From contig MU008154.1 in NCBI GenBank assembly GCA_010909165.1, positions 795,478 through 859,477 of the forward strand: a stretch of 64,000 bases of DNA. The letters are read 5' to 3'. Positions 1-10,743 of this stretch are shown in pieces (position 1 is the first letter of the stretch; each line of letters opens with the position of its first letter). Both the position numbers and the translations under genes were made by a program. The notes under the pieces are model-generated. The model saw only the letters and a list, made by a program, of their open reading frames with translations. It was not told the origin of the DNA and did not search any database. Source of the DNA: Anthoceros angustus (lineage: Eukaryota > Streptophyta > Anthocerotopsida > Anthocerotales > Anthocerotaceae).

Positions 1-1480
1 CATGGGTGAGCGGCCTAGGGTGGGGCGCTCAGTGGAGAATGAGGAGAACTTCTCGGGGATGAGATCCGCCATCAGGCTCGCACCTGATGGCGGATGAGAT
101 CCGCGATTAGTACGGGTTCAGCGGTAGAGTCAGAGGGGCTAACTCCGCCCTTTGCTCGGGTGGTGAGGAGGCGGAGCGAGGCCATTCTGTCACCAATTGC
201 ACCGGACTTTGCAGCGCGTTCCGGCGGGGTCGGTGGAATCGCCTTGTTTTCTAGGCTCTCGGAGGTGCGGTTCGAATCCTCCGGGTGTACTGGACTCGCG
301 CTCGGCTCCCGATGGTGCTGCGTGTGGCCGCCGCGTGCGCGGCCTGCGGGCAGAGGGTGGTCGGGGCTACGGTGTGCCGGCCGGTACATGTGATTGAGGT
401 TGTGCAAGAGGTGTAAAATGAAGCCAAGTGTCCGTGGAAGGGGTTTTGTGCAAGATTGGCTGCAGGAGTTCAATCTAAGAGTTGGAGATGAAGCAAAGAA
501 GTGGCAACATGTGTACAAGGAGAACGAGGAGTGCTCTTTAAGGGTGAGCAGTCAGGAGGGCTGCAAGTGGAGGCCACGATGGTGGAAAAGAGCGATGAAG
601 AGATTGCGAAGAAATCGCAATTTGGAGGAAGGAGAGGTGGCACACAAGAATGGTGTGCTGAGAAGGTGTGTGCGCTAGAGCCCAGGAGTGAGGATGGCTC
701 TATGGTGACGTGTATGAAGGAGGATTGTGGAGAAATTACACCTCAAGGTGTGTTTGCAGTGGAACTGCAAGAAGGAGTTTCGACTGATTCTCGGACGACT
801 GTGGAAATTGCTGCCAGGAATCTGCAGCAAGGTGAGGAGATCGCTGCTAGAACCTGATCTGGGGCTAGACATGAGGCTAGGGAGCATGGATATGAAGGGG
901 TGGCGATGACGTCGATAGATGCACAGGTCGACGGCCTGCAGGCACGGATGCCTGCAGCATCGACGTTGCAAGAAAGAGCTAGTTTTGTGAGCCGAGTTGG
1001 AGGCGAGGCTATGGCCACAACACAGACATCCACTTGTAAACAAGCTAGAGGGAAACGGTGAGGTGTACATGGGAAGAGGAGGTTAGAACATGGACTCCCA
1101 TGTCCGCGTTATTTGTTGAACGATGTCTTGCCGCAACGATTGCTTCATCCCTGTAGGCACACCATGAGTGCTCCAGCCACTACAGCATCGAATTAGCATG
1201 GCCATGGGAGGGCATATGTTGCTGGTAGCTTGTTGCCCGTAATGTGCTTGCACCACTGCAAGACATGGCTGTGTGGAGGTTGACGGGTGAACTTTGAAGA
1301 GCTCCTGCTCAGCTCCCTTGGGAAACGAAGGTCATTGTGGAGGTGCTGAGCAATGAAGGTGTGAGGAGTAGCAAATTTTCAAAGACCCCAGCTCGTCAAG
1401 ACCTGCTAGAGGGAGTCACGATCATCCCTGCCCAGTCATGTTGGTAGGTCTGCAGGGTCTGAAAGGGTTGTAACAGCTGG
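1..1480. other. No recognisable gene
   Basis: Reading frames here are short, overlap on both strands and show no family motif. A short stretch near 265-285 resembles a tRNA T-arm but lacks a supporting cloverleaf. The frames around 394-910 are Lys/Glu/Arg-rich and could be eroded coding sequence upstream of the PPR remnant, but nothing identifies them. Confidence 0.5.
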
Positions 1481-1484
1481 AAGT

Positions 1485-2560
1485 GTGAACAAGCTATGTC
1501 ATCAGGGGCATCTCACTCAGTCTGTGGAGGCGTTAGGAGTTTTGGTGGAGACAAAGTGTTGTGTTCCCATATCTCTCTTGCAGATTGTCCTCAAAAAAAT
1601 GTTCAGTCAAGAAAGATCTTGCTCTGAGTCGCCGGGTGCATGCTTTCACGGTGAGAAACGGGTATCCATCGGATATGTTCTTGTGCAACCACATCTTGCG
1701 AATGTACACTTCTCATGGCAGATTACAAGAAACGATGGATGTGTTCGCCGTCGCCCTCATGTGGACTTCCATAATCTCTGCACATGGTAGACACGGGCAA
1801 GACAAGCAGGCCATACAACTGTATCATTAGATGCGCAGGTCTAATGCCAATCCAGATGGCCATGTATTGGTGGCATCACTTCAAGCTTGTGCAAAGGGAG
1901 GAGACTTACAAAGTGGACAGCAGGTGCATGCTGATGTGTTGGCCGGTGGCGTTGAGCCTGACTACTTTGTCTCCAGTTCCTTGGTGGACATGTATGCGCA
2001 GATGTGGCAGCATTGCATATGGGAAGGCAGCTACATGCACAGATTCAAGGACAACGACTTCAAGCTGATGTACTTGTAGCCAACAGTTTGATAAACATGT
2101 ATGGGAACTCGGGGAGCATGATTGATGCTCATCAAGTGTTTGAGGTATTGCTGGAAAGAGACCGTGTCACTTGGAATGCACTGATTGCAGGATACACGCG
2201 ACAAGGAGACAGTACTTTGAGGCCATGAGCAACCACATTGTGAAGCACTTCACACACATGGTGGATCTCCTGGGTCGTGCAGGCCGGCTGGACGAGTCAC
2301 TAGCTCTGTGAAGCTGGACAAGCAGGATGCAGCCGCATATGTGTTGATGTCGAACATATACACCGAAGCACACATGTGGGAGCAAGCACAGGAGGTGCAA
2401 GCGAGGCGAATAGGAATCAAGGCATGGAAGCAGCCAGGCCACAGCTTTTGGACAGACATGGAGGAATGGTGCATACTTTTCTGGTGGAATTCTGGCTGAA
2501 CAAGGCTCGATTCAACATTGTTCCGGAAAGAAGGAAGCTTCTCTCGTCACAAAAGCTTTG
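1485..2560 (+). pseudogene. PPR protein pseudogene (PLS class with E-domain remnant)
   Basis: Intact PLS-class PPR proteins bind organellar RNA and act in editing or processing. Three plus-strand frames together give a recognisable series: 'VHAFTVRNG..SDMFLCNHILRMY' near 1635-1710, 'WTSIISAHGRHG' near 1765-1800, 'GHVLVASLQACAKGG' and 'VSSSLVDMYAQ' near 1858-2000, then 'VLVANSLINMYGNSG' and 'RVTWNALIAGYTRQG' near 2068-2210. A later part reads 'VDLLGRAGRLDES', 'AAAYVLMSNIY' and 'PGHSFW', typical of the E domain. At least three frameshifts, a loss after 2220 and no complete DYW domain make it non-functional. At the 3' end it joins gypsy integrase sequence without a gap. The class is clear; the missing N-terminus prevents naming an orthologue. 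Confidence 0.85.
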
Positions 2561-2758
2561 CATTTAGAGGAGGCTGGAGGCCATTATTCTAAATCAAGAA
2601 AGCTGATCCCGGATGCACGCCAGGCCACGGCGGAGATGTGGGATTTTGTTCGGGATTGTGTGATGCATGCCAATGGGATGGGAGGCTGACTTTGTCGTCA
2701 CAGTGGCCTCTCACTTACATCTACCTTTGGCACCGTTCGAGAAGTGGGGCTTAGAATT
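2561..2758 (+). pseudogene. Ty3/gypsy integrase zinc-finger fragment
   Basis: The frame beginning 'LEEAGGHYSKSRKLIPDAR' and continuing 'MWDFVRDCVMHANGMG' corresponds to the HHCC zinc-binding region of gypsy integrases. The plus-strand element near 29355-29540 carries the same 'HEEEAGGHY' and 'FEKWG' features. The segment at 2735-2755 (cgttcgagaagtgggg) matches the nucleotides encoding 'FEKWG' at about 29540. It is the truncated 3' end of a gypsy pol and is immediately followed by a sequence starting TGTGGTGACC, the LTR start also seen in the element ending at 44121. Confidence 0.65.
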
Positions 2759-3729
2759 TGTGGTGACCACCACCAGGGCCCGGACTACCGCGGGCCACAC
2801 GCCGTAGTCCCGCCACTACCCGAGTAGGGCGGTACTCACGGCGGACCCGATGGGGAGCCGACCGGCCCCGGCTCGAGGCGAAGAGCCGGGGTCCAGCAGC
2901 ATGCCCCCTGGAGGAGAAGACAGGAGGTGGGAGAAGCAGCCCCACCGGAGGAGATCAAGGACTCGGTCTCACCGCCGAGGAAGGGAGGGTGAGAAATTCT
3001 CACCCCACGAATAAGGGAGGAGCTGTGGCGTGGAGAGGAGACCAACGCCAAGAAGGCCGAAGGAGTTAGTGGCAACATCGGGTCAAGAAATGGGGAGGAT
3101 CTTTGAAGACATGCTTCATGATAGTATGGACAAATCAAACAAAGATGAAAGGAGCAAAAAGGATCTCAACCCCAGGGGCCATCACCGATGAGGAAGGAAG
3201 GAAGGAAGGGAGAAAGGGACCAGACTACCATGGTAGGGTCACCCCTAGACCGCCACTACCGCGTGCCGGTAGAAGGAGCGCGGCCAGGCGGCGGAGGCTG
3301 GAAAGAAGGGCGCCCGAGCGCGCAGAGGGGGGCGCAATTACCCACATGATAAGAGGAATCAGGGCGCCGCCCCGCGGAGAAGGAGGAAGGGGCAAAATGG
3401 TACTTGCCCCACAAAATAGGAAGACGACAGAATCTGGGAAGGGGCAAGAGCAAAAGGAGGGCGAGGGGGCCAATCCACAAGGGACGACCCCAGCAAGATG
3501 AGGACTAGGTATGGTCAAAGACCATAAATGATGAGTGGAAGAATAGGGAGGATAGCTGATGTAGACTGACATTCTTTAAGAATGATCTTAGGTGAAGTAG
3601 CTAGAATAGAATTTATCTAGAACCAGACAGTAGACTTAGATGCCAGGTCTTAAATACTAGCGGTAGGAGACAATAAAATATTGGAAAAGGTGACCTGCAG
3701 AGGGTCACCCAAGGGAGGTTGTATGTGGA

Positions 3730-3750
3730 AGGCCTCCTATAAGAGGAGGA
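3730..3750 (+). promoter_or_regulatory. Putative LTR promoter (TATA box)
   Basis: The segment ggcctcctataagaggagg has a TATAAG core and is kept in the inverted copy near 11555-11575. Its position, between a coding-like segment and the 3' portion of the LTR-like unit, suits a retrotransposon U3/R boundary. There is no transcript evidence. Confidence 0.45.
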
Positions 3751-3998
3751 GGATTCACAGTAAAGTATCACGTCTTGCGCTTCCATACTCGCGAGTCCTT
3801 TGCCCTTGTAAAGGAATTTCGTGTCACTGTGAGCCAACGCAGATCCGGGTAGAGAGGAAGTCGCGATGGTCGAGTGCTTGGTGGAGGGCTTGCTCGCGCA
3901 ACGAGTTGCTTCCTTATGAATGGTTGCCGTGAAATTGCTTTGCTTTGGGTGTGTGGCAATGCCTGTGGAACTCTCGAGGAGGTAGACTACAAGTGGAG

Positions 3999-4272
3999 TG
4001 ATAAAATAGGGTGTTGACCATATACACACCTAGAGTAAAGGGTTTAGGGTTTAGCCTTATCCATGATTAAATGAAATGTATACATATATACATGTAGCGA
4101 ATAGACATAATGTTTCGCTAGGGTTAGGACTATTAGTGAATAGCCACACCCGTTCGTAAAGTTAGTTTAAGTTGTCTTTTCACATAAGCAAGTTACTCTC
4201 TTTTTCTTGATTATCTAAGATGTAATCTATACAAATTGTATAATTGATTTACATTAGCCCTATATTTTGTTA
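3999..4272 (+). repeat. 5' LTR of the copia-type element
   Basis: This 274-bp repeat matches 9216-9489. It contains two plant telomere-like units (gggtttagggttta, near 4038-4052) and an AT-rich stretch with tatacatatatacat. The three differences from the 3' LTR (tacatg/tacatt, ccacac/ccatac, aattgt/aatggt) suggest a fairly recent insertion. Confidence 0.9.
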
Positions 4273-4284
4273 TGGTATCAGAGC
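4273..4284 (+). promoter_or_regulatory. Primer-binding site (initiator tRNA-Met type)
   Basis: TGGTATCAGAGC starts at the base after the 5' LTR. It is the complement of the plant initiator tRNA-Met 3' end and the standard copia minus-strand primer site. Confidence 0.9.
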
Positions 4285-6068
4285 GTGCTGATGTAGATCG
4301 CATTAATGAGAATGCACATTGTGCCGTGCATTGAAAAAGATGCACGAGCACACAAGTTTTGTATTTTCTTGAACAGAAAAGAAACCAAAACATAATCAAG
4401 AACTGAACTTTAGAGTTGTAGAATTCTAGTTTTTATAAAAAAAATACTAGAAGATGCAAATTAAGTGCATTCCTACATCAAAAGTTCTTAGAAAAATAAT
4501 AGAAGCTGCAAATTTAGTGCATTTCTATATCTACAATTCAGGCCATGTAAGATGGTCAATTTTGTAGGCCATGATGATTGGCCAAAATGGCAGCCTGGGT
4601 TTTGCTGACATTATGTCTAGGAGAAGAATTGAGCTGCTGCCCAAGGCAAGGCATCTTCGGCCTAGAGCATCTGTAATGTTATATGGTTTTCGTGAACAAA
4701 GAATGCAAATAGATAATCGAGGGAAATTAAAAATGCAATGATTTATGCATCTTAATGAGAAACATCGATTGCATTCGCTAAAACTCAAGGCTTGCCGAAA
4801 TTGGGTCGACACACATTCGATTGCAATAAAAACCCTAGAGGTTTCATCAAAATACAATCAGTCAAGTATGGCTCTTTGAGCATGCTAACTAAAAAGATTG
4901 GAGAAACATACATGGATTCTTTACATGAATTCAATGATCTGAATAGAAACGTGCTCAGAGTGAGTACAAATAGTCAGGGGAAAATTGTGCATATGGATTG
5001 CAATTTGTTGGCGCTGCTGGAATCCGAATTCTTGAAGGATTCACTTCAGCACATTACAATGCAGATACAAGTGCGCTGGACTCCCAGAAATCACAATTTT
5101 GACACGCCAAATTTTTGTTTCTCCTGCTACATACATAATAAATTGGAAAGCAAGAAGATACATCTCAGGGACAAGCTTGCTGGACCTTGCTATGTGGATG
5201 CTCCCTTTTGGTGGGTGCTGATCCACTGGTCAATTCTGACATAATAATTGTTAAGCCTGCAGCATGGCTGCAGAGGAGGAACAACTTGACTTAACAGATC
5301 AAGACAAGCAAGAAGCTGACTTTTAGGAAGATTGCTTCAGTCTTATATCTTCAGGTAGTTCGTTCATTTGCAGCTGATAAAAAGAGATCCCTTCATAATG
5401 GGCGAGACCTTTCTCAATGCTGGCAATGAATTCAAGAGCAAAACACAAGTTGATCTCGATGAAAGGAGTCTTATTAAGACTAAGAATCTTTGCATCATCA
5501 ACACTACAGCAGAAGCCCTGTCTTCTGTTATTTTTCTAGTTCAGAAGAAAATACATAGACAGCCAATCACGAAGAAGCTATGTACTTTCTCAGTAATAGT
5601 AGACCATCTGTCATGTTTTAGTAGACAGGTGGGGCTAAGTCCACTGTGGACAAGATTGGAGACTCTGCACTCCAAAAACAACATGGCATCAATGAGAAAT
5701 CTCTGTAACAAGAAGTAGGGTGATTCTGCCTAGCACAATGATAATGCGTTTGGAGCATCAGCTGTTAGATACAAGAGTTTTTTAGGGGAAACCATACAGG
5801 GTGACGATCCTGACATAGGTCTTCTAACCTCTTTACTAACTTTTACCAGCTGGGTGTTGTGAGAATTTGTATGGAGACACCAATGCACATGGCAGTTCTC
5901 GATGCTGTCATTCTCCACCAGCAAGTTGGTTACATATTTTACATCTAACACATTTGCTCAAGGCCCAAGACACAATGCGGATCTACTAATTGCGGGATTG
6001 GCGATCTAGTGGAAGTCTGCCGAAAGTCGACATAAGTAGGTACCTACGACGTCAAACATCGGGTTTGG

Positions 6069-6240
6069 CACTTCTCTAATGGTGAAGGCGCAAGGCGAAT
6101 TACCATATTACTTTCGGAAGGATGCTCGGGAGGTCTTTCCTCGGTGTCAAGGATTTGACACTTCTCTAATGGTGAAGGCGCAAGGCTGAACTACCATATT
6201 ACCTCCTAGAAGGATGCTCTCAGGGAGGTCTTTTCTACAG
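6069..6240. repeat. Two-copy tandem repeat, 90-bp period
   Basis: The sequence starting cacttctctaatggtgaagg occurs at 6069 and again at 6159. It continues through 'accatatta' and 'ggatgct...gggaggtctt' in both copies with a few indels. Confidence 0.9.
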
Positions 6241-6514
6241 GAGAAGTTTATACAACAGAGTATAAACAATAAGGAGAAATTTATACAACAGCGTATACAC
6301 ATACTCCGAGTTAGGTGTTTACATTTGTGGTAAATACCCGCACTCTTGGAACGTGATTGAAGAAAGAAGCAATAATCTGATTCTCGCAATGAGAGCACCT
6401 TTGTTGATCTCTCTCACGTGGTAGTCAAGAAGAGTTGGGCTCTTGTACTAACCGGTAGCTCGCTCCCTACATCTTCCTCCACCCACATGCCTCAGATCCG
6501 CTTTGGATTGGAAG

Positions 6515-6712
6515 ACATTTCTCACATACAAGTCAATTAAGGACATGTATTATTGCCTAGGGGACGCAAGGTCTCTTACCTCAATTGTGACATATAGGTC
6601 AATTGAGAACATGTATTACAGCCTAAGACGCGCAAGGTCTCTTAGCCTTTTTGTGACATGTATCTGTCAGTCAAGGGTATGAAATTGACTTAGGAGACGC
6701 AAGGTCTCTTAT
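6515..6712. repeat. Three-copy tandem repeat, about 66-bp period
   Basis: Three imperfect units end in gcaaggtctctta at about 6566, 6632 and 6699. Each has a gtcaatt/gtcaag segment and a 'cctaggggacgc' or related word before the shared end. Confidence 0.85.
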
Positions 6713-9215
6713 TTTGTAGGGCATGGGTACAGTGAGCTTGACAGTAACATCTGAAGTCACACACCTTCTCAAGGAATTAGGTTACATACCTGATATGACA
6801 CTTTACCTCATTCCAGCATTTAATGAGGACAGTCCGTGTCATGGTCTGTCACTATAACAGAAAGTGCCCTCTGTTAGAATCTTTTGACCATAGAGGAGTC
6901 CTTGCCTGGGTCCTACAACCTTTCCTGCAATATTGCTCTGGATGCTAATGATGCTTGTCACCGCTCTATCATGAGACACCAAGCCATGTTCAAGACTCAA
7001 GTCTTCACGCCCAGTGGTTGAAGTACTTGAACTGTTACCCATCAATTTTTGTGGAAAGCCACGAGTGGTGGTCTATGTTCCGGATATTTCCTGATGAGCA
7101 CAGATGATAGAAGTTATTTTGTCACATCTCATAGTTGAAGAATCATGGAGCCCTATATCTCAATGCTGCAGAGGATTTTGATCCTGCAGGTGGGGAAGGA
7201 GCACATGACTGAAGTGCAGGAACATAAACCTCCAGCAGAATTTTTCACAAGATGGAAAAGAACACCAACCTGTTTTGAAGATCATTTGGATCACAAATGA
7301 TTTCTCATGATGTTGATGATCATGATCCAGCTGAGAATCATGATTAAGAAATTGAACTCAGGGCAGTGCCACCCAGATCACACACGAGAGCGCCATAGTC
7401 CAGATTACCTTTTATATACGCTTGGATATAATTGCTCATAGGTGATGACCGACAACTAACCTTGATCCGACCGAGCTTCAGATTCTTGAAAAAGGTGTCA
7501 AGCAGACTTGACCACGACCAGTGCATGGGAGCAAGCAATCAAGTCAGGTCTTTTCTAAGGGGTGGCCCTTCAGCAGGTACTAAAGGGCAAGAACAGTCAG
7601 GGCAAGAACAGTTATACCGATCTGTTAGCTCAAAAATCTGAACTAACCTAGAAAGGGTCTCTTCAAATTGTTGTCTTGGATTTTGTATCCAAAGGACCAG
7701 AACTAGGAGTTCCTAACTCCACTGCAGCCAAGATACACTCTTGATGGTGCTAATTAGCCCTGGCTTGCTGATAAAAAACCAGCTATTACACCTTTGCCTA
7801 GTGAATCAGACTTTGCGAATATGTATTTCTCCTAGTTGGAAAGGGAGATGGAAGGATCAAAACAGCTAACATACCTCCTTGCAAGATAGGCAGCTAGAGA
7901 GCTAATTTGTGTTTTATGTATACACAACCACACGTATCAGTGGCGACCATCTTTATTGGTCAAGCAAAGCAACTGATTATAGCTTTGTTACGAAAGCTGA
8001 GTGTTAGATACTCACCTGCCATTCTGGAGACACAGGTGCAAATTGCAATAAGGGATTCTTATCCTGCCCAGCACCACAAGTCAAATTGATAAACAAGTGT
8101 TAGACTTATTTGCTTTCAACAAACAAGGTTCTACTCTCACATGAAGAATATGGAACTCAGCAAATACTAGCTAACAAGGCTCTTTTTGGAAAGAGCTGCA
8201 AGGGACATACAAGCAAGTGTAGTTTTTGGTAGACCTTCAAGTCTTTTCTGCTGTCTAATCATCCCAGAAATTGTTAGACTCCACAGAATCTTCCTGATGG
8301 ACATAGGAGTCATGATCAGGTGGAGACCCACTAGACGTCCTCTTCTTCAGCCTCTTCAGAATCCTCAGACCCTGATATTAGAGCAGTGGGAGCTAGTATT
8401 AGCACGTAGCATAAGCTTGGACAGCAGGAACGAAGTAAAGACTTCAAGAAAATCAAAGGAGGACAGCTTACTGTAAGCGTTGTCAACATGACAAGGGAAC
8501 TGCAGCCTGACAAATTTGCACCCTGACTTGGCGTATGACTATCTTGGTCTACTGTAGTATTTTCCCATTTGAAACCATAAGGATACAGCAGTGTGCCTCT
8601 CAGAGTTGACGTACTCAAACTCTGGCACCTCCGTCTTCCTCCTTACATAATCAGAGGGCTTAGGGCAGCTCTACTTCACATACATCCGTTTGGAAGAAAT
8701 GCTCATCTCAGCCTCTTTAGCGGCTTCTCGATGTTTCTCCAATACCAGCTTAGTGGTGCCATATGGACGGCCGCGAGGGCGTTTTCCTTTACTCAGCTGC
8801 AGATGCTGAAGCTGGAGTAACAAGGGCAGTTGTCCTAGGAACACAGGTGAACCTACCTAGTAGGCTATAATCGCGACCCTGACACTCCCTTTTGGTCACC
8901 GGCACCTCCTCATCAAAAGAGGACATTATTAGGTTGCTTCAAAGTAGAATCCTGTGAAGGAATTAAGCTTTCACACAAGCGCACACTCAATAAGTGCCAA
9001 GAAGAGATGAGGCTAACCTCTCCTCCACAGGTTCTTATATTGCCTTTTATCTTGATGGAACCACAGACCATGGAGAGTAATCCGCACTATGAGGCCTGGG
9101 CTTGCTAATTAGATGCTAGGGAGCGTACTCATAGACGCGAGCTCTACCTACTGCAACATCAAGGTGGAGATGCGAAACGTCAACAAGAGAATGTGAATAT
9201 GGCAACAAGTGGGAG

Positions 9216-9489
9216 TGATAAAATAGGGTGTTGACCATATACACACCTAGAGTAAAGGGTTTAGGGTTTAGCCTTATCCATGATTAAATGAAATGTATAC
9301 ATATATACATTTAGCGAATAGACATAATGTTTCGCTAGGGTTAGGACTATTAGTGAATAGCCATACCCGTTCGTAAAGTTAGTTTAAGTTGTCTTTTCAC
9401 ATAAGCAAGTTACTCTCTTTTTCTTGATTATCTAAGATGTAATCTATACAAATGGTATAATTGATTTACATTAGCCCTATATTTTGTTA
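9216..9489 (+). repeat. 3' LTR of the copia-type element
   Basis: This is the second 274-bp LTR, almost identical to 3999-4272. The sequence after it (aagactccctggaggttctcg) resumes the interrupted gypsy LTR unit and matches the inverted copy near 11260-11300. Confidence 0.9.
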
Positions 9490-10091
9490 AAGACTCCCTG
9501 GAGGTTCTCGCTGTCTGGTGTCAAACTCATAGCAACCGGCCCAAGGAAGAACTTGCTGGTGTGTAGGCGGACCCCATGCAATTTGCCCTAAGGACGAGCC
9601 GAGGCCAGTAAGCCCGAACTGAGGTTAGAATAGGAGGAGGATGAGGAGATGAGTAGAGGATTAGAGTGTAGGACATAGTGGAAGGCCACAGTGAGCACGA
9701 GGGGCGAATCCCAAATCACTGCAAGAGGCGCTCACAGTGGAGAAGATTGGTCTTAGTAGGGACGAAGTGACGGTGTGTGGATCAGAGTGCCGCCGCAATA
9801 GACTTCTTGGTGCTAAGGCAGGACCCAGAATGTGTGTGTGTTGTTGTAGGTGAAATTGGTGATTTTCGGAGGCCGGTGCAAGTGGTGCAGTGCATAAGGA
9901 GGAGGATAGAGGACGCCTTGCTTATTTAGAATGCTGAGGTAGTGTGTCTCGGCAGGGTAGCGATTGTTTCCTCAAGACCCAATCTTTCACACAAGTCTCA
10001 TGGGGCCGAAAACCCAGCGTCTTGAAAACGACAATGGGACAAGTGTGGCCGCTTAGAGGGGAAGCCTGAATCCCGGGTTTTCCCTCCCACA

Positions 10092-10743
10092 GTCGTTGTC
10101 AAAGACGGGAGGAAGCGTTGCTAGATAAGATCTCGCCTTTGTTGATGCATTGCTTGATTGAAATTTGTGGTCGCTTTGGGCAGTTGCTTGCGGTGAGTCA
10201 AGATCCCACAATGGGTGTGAAGGAAGGCGATCGTGGGAATCCCCAGACGTGGGAGCGAAGGAGGCCGGTGGAGGTAAATGTGGTTGAACTTGTTGATTTG
10301 GGGGCACCAGAAATTGAGATTGAGATTGCAGGTTGCTTGGTACCTAATGTGCCATTGGATTGGGGTTCTGGAGTCAACTTGATGACGGAGGAAACAGCAC
10401 ATCACCTTGGTTTCACCGAGTTTAACCCGATCCGAGTATTCTTGAGGATGGCCGACCAAACGAGGAAACCCTTGGGGGTTGTTGAGAAATGTGCCAACTG
10501 TGATTGGTGGTCTCACATTCCATCTTACCTACATTGTTATGAGGCCAGTGTCAGATCTAGGCTACAAGGTTTTGATAGGCAGGCCTTGGTTGTATGAAAA
10601 CGTGTCTTTGATTTTAGGTCGTTTGACGCGTTTAAGTCATGTAGGGTAGGGCCTGCTGAAGTTGCTTTTGTGTCATGGAGCAAGGCGCCCTACAAAGGGA
10701 GCAGGTCAGATGGGTACACCTGTAGAATGCAGGGAGTAAGCTC
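10092..10743 (+). pseudogene. Gypsy aspartic protease fragment
   Basis: The frame from 10118 to 10597 contains 'PLDWGSGVNLMTEE', the active-site region of plant gypsy retropepsins with the D-x-G-S-G-V-N pattern; the plus-strand element at 28410-28450 has DHGSGVN. It is followed by 'FNPIRVFLRMADQTRKPLGVV' and, after a frameshift, 'RPVSDLGYKVLIGRPWLYE' near 10540-10600. The catalytic Asp is kept, but a Trp follows it. There is no gag before it and no RT after it. The fragment is bounded by LTR-like units in opposite orientation. It matures gag-pol in an intact element; this copy is a relic. Confidence 0.75.

Larger units (their letters stand above)
4285..9215 (+). other. Interior of the copia-type element, no intact ORF
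   Basis: The longest frames (4792-5244, 150 codons; 5368-5718, 116 codons) match no copia domain that I recognise. No zinc knuckle, D-S/T-G protease, DDE or Y-x-DD motif is readable in any frame. Two short tandem arrays lie inside (6069-6240 and 6515-6712). The stretch 7370-7640 may be a decayed integrase-RT hinge, but the support is only a few residues. Confidence 0.5.
3999..9489 (+). mobile_element. Copia-type LTR retrotransposon with non-coding interior
   Basis: Two direct repeats of exactly 274 bp (3999-4272 and 9216-9489) begin TGATAAAA and end TTTTGTTA. They differ at three positions that I can see. The first is followed directly by TGGTATCAGAGC, the initiator tRNA-Met primer site usual in plant Ty1/copia elements, so the element runs on the plus strand. 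A purine-rich gtgggag precedes the second LTR. The 4.9-kb interior has no recognisable copia gag, protease, integrase or RT; only a faint 'RSHTRERHSPD'-like hinge near 7376-7405 hints at copia ancestry. It sits inside the older gypsy LTR unit: the uninterrupted inverted copy shows the flanks joined near 11290-11330. I see no perfect target duplication. It is probably a non-autonomous (LARD-like) or strongly rearranged copy. Confidence 0.85.
2759..10091 (+). mobile_element. Gypsy-type LTR unit, plus orientation, split by a copia element
   Basis: Excluding the insertion at 3999-9489, this is about 1.84 kb beginning TGTGGTGACC and ending CTCCCACA. It aligns throughout with the reverse complement of about 12540-10744, including the 3681-3760 promoter block and the 9540-10060 block. 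The start resembles that of the long LTR ending at 44121. The first part (2759-3530) is GC-rich and coding-like, with Glu/Arg/Gly-rich frames, corresponding to the gag-like ORF seen in the inverted copy. The last part leads into a protease ORF. A TATA-like element lies at about 3737. Whether the whole unit is an LTR, or LTR plus adjacent ORF, cannot be settled from one degraded pair. Confidence 0.6.

Noticed and set aside
190-300. tRNA-like segment with ggttcgaatcc and a weak complementary acceptor pair
   Set aside because: Only the T-arm word is convincing; the D-arm and anticodon stem cannot be formed with normal spacing, so I do not call a tRNA or tRNA pseudogene.
4792-5718. Two ORFs (150 and 116 codons) in the copia interior as possible gag
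   Set aside because: No zinc knuckle or gag core motif, and the two frames are not continuous; left as unassigned interior sequence.
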